8,871 bases of DNA from Globobulimina sp. (Eukaryota; Foraminifera; Rotaliida): assembly GCA_003354225.1 (NCBI GenBank), contig PIVH01000057.1, positions 1 to 8,871 on the forward strand, written 5' to 3'. Positions 1 to 7,800 of the stretch are shown piece by piece. The translations under genes were made by a program, and so were the position numbers. Every line of letters starts with the position of its first letter. Within the stretch, counting starts at the first letter, position 1. The notes beneath the pieces were generated by a model, which ran no database searches, was not told where the DNA came from, and saw only the letters and a list, made by a program, of their open reading frames with translations.

Positions 1-1
1 T

Positions 2-3000
2 AACGACATTTCCGATAATAAAGATGAGCCCATAAATATTGAGCCAATATTCACTGATAACAACGACGGCGGTTCGGAGAGCTTTATAGCACAAGAAACC
101 TTAGCACGAGAACTCTCAGACCCTATAACGAATACACAATATTACGAAAATACTGGTACGAATACAATATTAAAATGCCCCACTACGAACTCTGAAACTA
201 ATACTAGAATATATCAAACAACAAACGCAAGTACAACTATGGCTTCATACGAAAGTGCAAATATAGAAACAAATACTCCAATATATGTATTGGTAGACTC
301 CAGTACAAATACTACAATAGATAACATCTCAAACGATAAACCAAATACCGTGGACTCTGATACGAATACTCCATATTACGAAAAAGCTGATGCCGATACG
401 AATACTATAAGTATTCCCACAAAGAACTCTGAATCCAATACCAGATCATACCAAACTATAAACTCTAGTACAAACACAAAAAAATACGAAATAATAGATG
501 CAAGCACGAATACGATTAAATACGAAACTGCAGAATCTTCAACGAATACTATATTGGATACAATATCAAACAATATAGACGATAAAATGTTTAAAACAAT
601 AGATGCATCAACAGATCCAATTTTATGGGAATCAGATCGAGACAATAATTCAATAAACGAAATTAAAATCAATTTATCTAACTATATAACCGATAATAAT
701 TCAATAACTATAAATATCACCCCGAATACCGTAAGAAATGGGCGCTGTATTAACTGCATCGAGAACACTACATCTGAGCATGCGTCAAATTCCGAGACGG
801 AAATTTCAAAAGATTTCGAAATAGCGACTAAACAAGAAGGGAAACGTGAGTTTTTCGAGAATAACCATAATAAACCAGCCAATACTATATCTGACAACGA
901 TAGCCACAATATACAACTATTATTAAATAATAAAAAATGGAAAAATCGATATTTTAAGCAGCTTTTAATTTCACGATATCTCAGGCGCAATTTAAATAAA
1001 CAAAGAAGTGCGTCATTCAAGCGAAAATATAGACCGTCAGCAACGATAATAAATGCGTCAAATCAATTACCACGTGATGTGGAAAAGACAAAATACCGTA
1101 ATCTACACGATATAATTCCCCACAACGATACAAAATACAGAACAGAAAGTTCGGGAAAATTCTGCGGTTCGGCTGATGAAAGAAAATTCATTGCAAAGGA
1201 AAGTTTAAAGAGAAGAGGTTGTGCAAGTGATTTAAAAGCTTTAAATAAATTTTCAAAGTTTCAAGAAAAATTCAACGACAAATCAACAATACGATATAAA
1301 AAGGTAATTATGAGTAGTGAAGAAAAATCGCCCAAAGAACATATGTACGATATATACGATAGCAAAAAACAACCACGAGACAGGAAGAAAACGCCAAAAA
1401 AGGGATCAAAAAGAACGAAATCTAAATTAGTCCAGAGTTTGAACAATAGCGATAGCGACAAAACGGACGATACTCAAATTGCTACTCCAAAGAGTATTAG
1501 AACGATAAATGAGAATAAATTACGATATATGACTACAAACGATACTGTTTCAGATTTACCATTTGAAATATTGGACACAATCAATACAATGGAAAATCTT
1601 TCGATAAATCAAGGAGAATACGATATATTAGAAAATGCTAAATCAACATTCGAACTCGGCAAAATCAACGATAATGGCGAAATTCAATACAATTTGGACA
1701 TTCAAGATGACGATATTGCTATATCAAATCTAAACGAAGCCGAAAAACGATATCCTACCGAAAGAAAGAAATGCATCCAATACTCAGGACTATATTTGAA
1801 AAACGATATTGCCACATGTAGACAACTACGACAAAACATATTCGAAATTCTCCAACTATATAACGACAAAATTTCAATACTAAAGGATAACGAATCGACC
1901 GAAATCAGAGCTATATATGAAACGTTCGAGATCAATATGAAACTATGTTTGGAATTAACAAGCAAATTACTAGCGATATGTTTTCACAGCATGGAATCGA
2001 CTGTCAATATTACGAATTTCGCCGCGATAAACTCATCATTCATATCACAAAATCTAATAACCGGAGAGGAACATATCGGTACGATATCAATAGAAATAGA
2101 TTCATTAAAATCGAGATTACGAGATATCGAAAACAATATGCCTGAAGACGATAAAACATCAGTATCAATAATGACCGACGTACAAAATAGCGTTACTACT
2201 TGGAGTGCGAAATTACAAGGAGAAATTGACGTATTGACCAACGATATGGTTCCAAAAGAAACGGTACGAAAATTAGGCGATACGATAAATAAACTCTCCG
2301 ATAAACTAGAAAAACTCGAAATTAGAATGACAACTCAAGAAAAAGAAACGAAAACGATAGCTTCATCTGAGGACGACGACGATACGGAACAAATAACCGA
2401 TAGAGGAGGCAATGATTTATTAGTTGGTAGTATACGAAAAGATATATTTTCAATGAATTACCACACCGATATTGGCGATATTTATCCGAAATCAAAACCG
2501 ACAATCGACGAAGACATTCAAGACCAATATGAACACTCCTACGATAGCGGCTTTCTATACAAAAGTTTCGATCACTATATCAAAGTCCATATGTGTGTAG
2601 AATGCGAAGACGAAGAATTACTATATTTGTTAGCACAACAAATGGAAGGAGATCACTACGACTATATTATGAACGAAATACCGATATCTAACTATAACAA
2701 CCATAAACATAAATTCGATATTGATTGGAAATGTGAAAGATTTTCCGATTTTTGGACTCTATGTGTTGATCAAAACGAAAACATCAAAGTATTATTAGGA
2801 CGAATTGGTACGACACAAGATCTCAGGATACGATATTTATCTATAGACAAAAAAATTGGAATAGGATATGATGGATCTGACCCAGCGATATATTTATCAA
2901 CACTCGAATTCGAAAACGATTACGATATTGACAATAACAGATTTGGAGCGATATTAACATCATTATGCACTTTTTATGCTCCATATTACGAGAAACAAGA

Positions 3001-3874
3001 TATACAAACTCGAAACAAAGCCAACGCCCTATATATGCAATATTTACGATATTGGTCGGTACATTCAGCTTCTATAGCAAGTCATGTGGGTCCAACTGAG
3101 AACGATATCGCAAATTTTGCTTTAATACTATCCAAACAACACTACATACGACGACCAGTATCTTTCAAAGAGGACGACTCTCGTAATATACGTATAGACT
3201 GGTTCCATAAACGATATGATTTTGGTTTCGATATCAACCAATTACCATGGATACGAAAATCCCGAGAAGATTACGATAATAAGAGACGACAACAACGAGG
3301 CGATAGACCTATATCAAGCATATCACCATCTACACAATATCAACCTATTAGAAGACCCCCAACATCTATATCTCCAACATCATCTCAATACTATACCGAC
3401 CATGGCGATAGAGACAGAGGAAAACCATATCAACGACAATCTCAATCTGAACATATTAGTAGACGAAATCCTCAACTATTACAACAACAACAACGAGAAT
3501 TCGATAACCTATCCGATAGCGATAAAACCAAAAAGATACGAGCTCTATATGGTATTTATGGTTCAACAAACGTCGAAAAACAACAACGAGCTGAATCAGT
3601 AGCAAGCAGTAAGAGTGTTGCTTCTTCTACTCGTTCAGAAACAGAAAGACGAGACCGAGATCGAGATGAAAAACGAAATCGAGATGAAAAACGAAATCGA
3701 GATGAAAAACGAGATCGAGATGAAAGACGAGATCGAGAGGAAAATATTAGAAAACGAAATGCTTACACCGATACACGAGATGTTGTAGGTAAGAAATTAC
3801 TATACTTTAAAAAATTTGATGTTAAAGAAATTTTACCACATCAGCTGCTAAAACCAAAGCGTCGATACGACTGA
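2..3874 (+). CDS. ORF1 of the LINE, putative RNA-binding/RNP protein (5' partial)
   Basis: The frame is open from base 2 to the TGA at 3872-3874, about 1290 codons. The first in-frame ATG is at 239, but TNT-type repeats of the same family begin upstream of it at about 125, so the real start is probably left of the window. Order: TNT repeats (125-619); an Asn/Ser/Asp-rich disordered part with one C-x2-C near 740; a Lys/Arg-rich segment (about 932-1036); a second basic stretch (about 1370-1430); a helical part (about 1780-1990); a probable coiled coil (about 2102-2350) ending in an acidic run; a compact domain rich in Tyr, Trp and Phe (about 2538-3270) with a C-x2-C; a Gln/Ser/Pro linker; and an 18-bp charged repeat (3662-3733). 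No CCHC knuckle, RRM or PHD pattern was recognised. A role in binding and packaging element RNA is inferred from position, basic charge and coiled coil. It is unusually long for a LINE ORF1. Confidence 0.85.
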   Translation, partial: NDISDNKDEPINIEPIFTDNNDGGSESFIAQETLARELSDPITNTQYYENTGTNTILKCPTTNSETNTRIYQTTNASTTMASYESANIETNTPIYVLVDSSTNTTIDNISNDKPNTVDSDTNTPYYEKADADTNTISIPTKNSESNTRSYQTINSSTNTKKYEIIDASTNTIKYETAESSTNTILDTISNNIDDKMFKTIDASTDPILWESDRDNNSINEIKINLSNYITDNNSITINITPNTVRNGRCINCIENTTSEHASNSETEISKDFEIATKQEGKREFFENNHNKPANTISDNDSHNIQLLLNNKKWKNRYFKQLLISRYLRRNLNKQRSASFKRKYRPSATIINASNQLPRDVEKTKYRNLHDIIPHNDTKYRTESSGKFCGSADERKFIAKESLKRRGCASDLKALNKFSKFQEKFNDKSTIRYKKVIMSSEEKSPKEHMYDIYDSKKQPRDRKKTPKKGSKRTKSKLVQSLNNSDSDKTDDTQIATPKSIRTINENKLRYMTTNDTVSDLPFEILDTINTMENLSINQGEYDILENAKSTFELGKINDNGEIQYNLDIQDDDIAISNLNEAEKRYPTERKKCIQYSGLYLKNDIATCRQLRQNIFEILQLYNDKISILKDNESTEIRAIYETFEINMKLCLELTSKLLAICFHSMESTVNITNFAAINSSFISQNLITGEEHIGTISIEIDSLKSRLRDIENNMPEDDKTSVSIMTDVQNSVTTWSAKLQGEIDVLTNDMVPKETVRKLGDTINKLSDKLEKLEIRMTTQEKETKTIASSEDDDDTEQITDRGGNDLLVGSIRKDIFSMNYHTDIGDIYPKSKPTIDEDIQDQYEHSYDSGFLYKSFDHYIKVHMCVECEDEELLYLLAQQMEGDHYDYIMNEIPISNYNNHKHKFDIDWKCERFSDFWTLCVDQNENIKVLLGRIGTTQDLRIRYLSIDKKIGIGYDGSDPAIYLSTLEFENDYDIDNNRFGAILTSLCTFYAPYYEKQDIQTRNKANALYMQYLRYWSVHSASIASHVGPTENDIANFALILSKQHYIRRPVSFKEDDSRNIRIDWFHKRYDFGFDINQLPWIRKSREDYDNKRRQQRGDRPISSISPSTQYQPIRRPPTSISPTSSQYYTDHGDRDRGKPYQRQSQSEHISRRNPQLLQQQQREFDNLSDSDKTKKIRALYGIYGSTNVEKQQRAESVASSKSVASSTRSETERRDRDRDEKRNRDEKRNRDEKRDRDERRDREENIRKRNAYTDTRDVVGKKLLYFKKFDVKEILPHQLLKPKRRYD
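125..619 (+). repeat. Degenerate TNT coding repeats within ORF1
   Basis: About a dozen short units carry a Thr-Asn-Thr core, usually preceded by Ser/Asp/Glu and often followed two or three residues later by Tyr-Glu. The shared DNA core is AC(G/A)AATAC. A higher-order duplication is visible: the block beginning at 128 reappears at 362 with the same order of sub-motifs (TNT-x-YYE, then S-E-x-NTR, then an SSTNT followed by I-S-N). Offsets are 234 to 249 bp, so one unit is about 78-83 codons. All length changes are multiples of three, so the frame is kept. The last, decayed unit ends near 619. The segment probably forms an extended, disordered N-terminal region; its function is unknown. Confidence 0.8.
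3662..3733 (+). repeat. Four tandem 18-bp repeats, R-D-E-K-R-N type, ORF1 C-terminus
   Basis: Four head-to-tail 18-bp copies start at 3662, 3680, 3698 and 3716. The first two are identical; the third and fourth differ at one or two positions. Each encodes a charged hexapeptide of the form Arg-Asp-Glu-Lys-Arg-Asn/Asp, and less regular Arg-Asp dipeptides precede the array. Such alternating-charge stretches resemble RD/RE-rich tails of RNA-binding proteins, so RNA contact is a reasonable inference. The near identity of the copies points to recent slippage or unequal exchange. Confidence 0.88.
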
Positions 3875-3884
3875 AGATTTCAAC

Positions 3885-4745
3885 ATGGGATGGTGTTCGA
3901 GATGCGATAGAATATATGGGTCCGACACAAAACCACCGATATTACCTGGACTAAAATTGAGATCAATACAAGAACGACATTTCCATAATTTACTACCAAA
4001 AATCGATATTGGAACGGTACGATTACCAGGTATACGAATTTTCATTGGCGGTGATTCGACATCGGTAGGAATAGAAAATGCCTTAACCGAAGCTTATGGA
4101 GAAAACGACTGGGGACGATATGTACTATACATTGGAACAAAGACTATGGGAAAATCATTGGTAAGTCAACGATGGCGAAATATGCAATATTGTGTACCGG
4201 CAATGATCGATGGCGACGAAACGATAATAGTACTAAAAGGAGTTATGGACGTTACCGATATGTTAGCTTATTTCAATAGAGAGGGCAATATCGAGGCTAA
4301 TACGACAAGACGATATAACCAGTTATGAGAAAAACTAGAAACGATAATAAAAGAAGTACGAAAACTAAACCCAAATGCAGCGATATTAGTCAATATTACT
4401 CATCCGATAACAGGAGGCTATATGATAAACAAAAAGGACCCTGGCAATATGAAATTCATAAAGAAAGTCGAAGCTGTATATGCAGAAGAATTAGTCCAAT
4501 TTGGAAAACACGAAGGTATACCGGTCAGAGCGATACAACTAGCGCATGCGATAGACGAAGAAATGACGAAATTACAAGAGACGACAAATATCGAAATGGA
4601 ATCAGCACTAGAATCTTTCATCTTTGGAATTCATTTAACCGATAATGGCAAGAAAGTATTAGCTAACGAGATTTGGCGAGAAGGTTTGATATGTTGGACG
4701 AAAGGAATACACGATAAACTACTAACACGGGGCCAGGGGGGATAG
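3885..4745 (+). pseudogene. SGNH/GDSL esterase-like ORF interrupted by one in-frame TGA
   Basis: The ATG at 3885 has a good eukaryotic context (A at -3, G at +4) and lies 10 bases after the ORF1 stop. The frame runs to a TGA at 4326-4328 (codon 148), then continues open to a TAG at 4743-4745, 286 codons in all counting the internal stop. Residues 4-7 form a C-x2-C. Block I is GDST with the candidate nucleophile Ser58 (codon at 4056). An IG-x4-G segment fits block II, and GVMDVTD fits block III with Met where Asn is usual. After the TGA come a helix, then a strand leading to NITHP, as in SGNH folds. Block V is GIHLTDNG with His at 4632-4634, but Phe replaces the usual Asp three residues before it. 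Esterase domains occur in ORF1 of CR1-type LINEs, where a membrane or lipid role has been proposed. Fold call moderately sure; activity doubtful. The stop may be a mutation of this copy (CGA to TGA is one step) or a real break giving two products. Confidence 0.7.
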
Positions 4746-4755
4746 AAAGGGACGG
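4728..4755 (+). promoter_or_regulatory. G-rich junction with possible -1 frameshift heptamer
   Basis: In an otherwise AT-rich element this patch holds runs of 4, 6, 3 and 2 G. In the frame of the esterase-like ORF the bases at 4736-4742 read G GGG GGA and are followed at once by the TAG at 4743. This has the X XXY YYZ layout of -1 slip sites. A -1 shift here enters the ORF2 frame, which has no stop from 4718 onward, and would fuse the esterase-like product to ORF2. G-rich slip sites are less classic than A or U ones, and no clear downstream pseudoknot was identified, so this is a candidate only. The runs could also form a weak two-tier G-quadruplex. Confidence 0.35.
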
Positions 4756-4757
4756 CA

Positions 4758-4883
4758 ATGGAAAACGATATAACGATATTCATTTATACTGTGATACGAA
4801 AATGCCAAATTTTACTATGCCAAATCAATATCAATCTACTCAAAAACGATATCAAAATGGGGTCCAAACCCACCATCATCTAA
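4758..4883 (+). other. Small out-of-frame ORF overlapping the ORF2 start
   Basis: An ATG at 4758, in a good context (G at -3 and +4), begins 13 bases after the TAG of the middle ORF and reads 41 codons to a TAA at 4881-4883. It overlaps the ORF2 ATG at 4802 in another frame. It is probably not a real protein gene. Its interest is regulatory: a ribosome reinitiating after 4745 would meet this ATG first and bypass the ORF2 start. Confidence 0.25.
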
Positions 4884-7800
4884 AGTCAGAAAATCAGGAA
4901 AGAAACAATATAATATATAAACCTATATCAGTACTATATAATAATATATGTTCAATAAAAAATAAAATTGATATCATAATAAATAATATAAATTGTTTAT
5001 CACCAGATATTATATGTTGTGTTGAGACTAGATGCAAATCTCCTCTTGATATCCAAAACTTTGATAACTATATCGGTTTCCATAAACTACAAATAGATAA
5101 TTATGCAGGGGGTATTAGCATTTGGGGTAAACAAAACATAAAACCTACAAAATTGGATATCGATGGTGCAACTGATTCGGTAAGTAATCTTTATAATTGG
5201 GTATTATGCCAAAATAACGGTCCTACCGCGATATGTGCTGTTTACTTTAAAAACCAAAGTTTTGATGATGCCATAACAATAAACACTGAACTATATCAAC
5301 GACTAAATAACCATATCGATTGGTGTATATTCAACAAGTACGAAATCATCATGGTAGGTGATTTTAATGGTCATATAGGTAACGATACCCATGGAATAAA
5401 AGGTAATCACGAGGCTATAAATAGTAATGGCACTATAATTAGAAACTTTATCAAATCTTGTGATCTATATTTAGGTAATAACGACGATAACACGATAGGA
5501 AAATGGACCTGGGGGGTACGAAAACTAAACACCAAACCCCAAATACTGGATTTAGTTTTTCATTCAAAATTAAGTAAAATAAAAGAAATGCATATTGATG
5601 AAAACAACTGCGAATTAGGAACCGGAGGTTGTGACCATTGCTTTATTCATACCACTTTTGATATTTACCAACACAACAGCAATAAATCAATTGAACAAAA
5701 CTATAATAAGAATAAATGGCAAATAAACGACGACACAGACTGGACAAGTTATAAAAATGATTTAAAAACGATAACAGAAGAAACCAACGACACCAATATA
5801 AGTATAGAAACTATATTAACAAATATGAAAAAAGCTGGAGAAAACACTATAGGATACCGAAAACCAAACAGGAAAAAACGAATGTCAAATAAAGCAAAAA
5901 AGATCCAATCCAACATAACAGAAACCAGAAGAAAAATACGACATAAAGATGGCGATATCCAAGACAACTTAAAACTATTATTCAAATATATACAAGAACA
6001 AAGAGAATTACGAATGAAAAACGAAATGACAAGAATAGAGAAAGCTCACAATAAATGGTTAAAAAACCCTAAAAGAAAATTTCATCAACTATACGACACA
6101 ATGAAAACTCTAAATAGAGGCATCCAAGAACCAGTGACACTCATCAACGATAAGAAAGAGCCTATAACAAATCCAGACGATATTAACCTTCATCTAACAA
6201 ACTTTTGGGACAATATATTCACACTAGGGTTCTGGCCAAATGCAAACGATAAAATTAAACGAGTAGGCCTAGAAAATATAATCACTGGTACAGACAGACT
6301 CGAAATGGACAACGATATAACAATTAAAGAACTAAACGATGCAATAAAACGACTAAAGAACGGAACCTCAGCTGGTACAACAAATATACCAAGTGAATTC
6401 ATCAAAAATTGGCCAGAAGAAACCAAAGCCATGACTCTGACTCTATTCAACAAATGGTACAATACAAGTTTCTTTCCCGATATTGGTAAAACACAAGAAG
6501 TCACATTACTACACAAGAAAGGATCAAAAAGCGATATTAAAAACTATAGAACACTATGTCTGGGATGCAACCTATGTAAAGTTTATTTGACGATATTAAC
6601 AAAACGATTAGAAACAATCACAGAAAAGAAAAATATATTAGGTTACATACAACATGGATTCCGATCAAACAAAAGAATAGAAGATTGTATATTAGTAATA
6701 CAACATGCTATAAAATTAGCAAAACAACTTCCGATATCACATGGAGCTGCGATAGCATTACTAGATATATGTAAAGCATACGACAGAGTTTGGCGAGAAG
6801 GATTATGGAGAAAATTACGAGATTATGGTTTTCCAGATAAACTTATAAGAGCAATAGAAAGTAGTTACCACAATCCAGGAGCAATAATACAATTCCAAGA
6901 CCAAAAGACACAACGTTTATCAATGAACGTTGGATTACGACAGGGATGCACAATGTCCCCGATATTATGGAATCTATATATAGCCGATCTCGGACGAGAA
7001 GTCGAAAGATCTAATTTAGGAATAACTATAGGAACAAGCGAAAACCATAAAAATATATCAGGAATTTTCTTTGCAGACGATATGTTACTATTTGGATCAT
7101 CCGATTACAATATGACTAAATTATTACAGATTGTTGGTAACTACGCGCAAAAATGGAAAATCGAATTCTCCGGTCCTAAAAGTCTAATTATTCCAATAAG
7201 AAGAGAAATCGATATCAACAGACAATGGAAATTAGGAAAGATGTCTATATCAGAAGATGAGGAAAAAACGATATTTATTAAAGAAGAAAAAGAAGCCAAA
7301 TACTTAGGAATCACACTAAGTAAACATAGAACAGACATCCTATCAAAACACAAGATCAATCTCACCGATAAAACAAAGAAAGAAGCAGGAAGATGCTATA
7401 AACCAGCGACAGCAACAGCAAGACCAATTACATATGGTGCAAAAATATGGAGTACTTATATAAAACCCAAAATACTACATGGAATAGCAGCAATACCATT
7501 CAGCGACAATACTTTCACTGGAATCGATATTCAACAACGAGAATTCATTAGAATGATTGCTAAATTACCCAGACACACACAACAGGCAGCACTATACGGT
7601 GAAACAGAACTAATACCAATGCTAATGGAAGCAGAAAAAAGAACTATAAATTACTTCAACCATATCCAAAAACTCGACGATAATAACATTGTGAAACTAG
7701 TAGTACTAGAACAACTCCAAATATATCACGAAAATCCAAATACGATAACTTGGGTTCAACATGCAATAAAATGTTGCGAAAAATACAATATCAATTATTC

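Noticed and set aside
376-1020. Hydrophobic-looking - strand open frames opposite ORF1
   Set aside because: They are the complement of Asn/Asp/Ile/Ser-rich codons, which produce Leu/Ile/Phe/Val-rich shadow translations. There is no independent start context or family likeness.
3216-3602. A 128-codon + frame overlapping ORF1
   Set aside because: The Asn/Ile/His-rich product is a frame-shifted reading of the Gln/Arg/Ser-rich linker of ORF1; no motif is present.
4325-4645. A 106-codon frame starting at the ATG that overlaps the TGA of the middle ORF (ATGA)
   Set aside because: The adjacent frame over the same bases carries the SGNH block V and continues the fold, while this frame gives a featureless Arg/Lys-rich chain. 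The ATGA overlap is likely coincidental.
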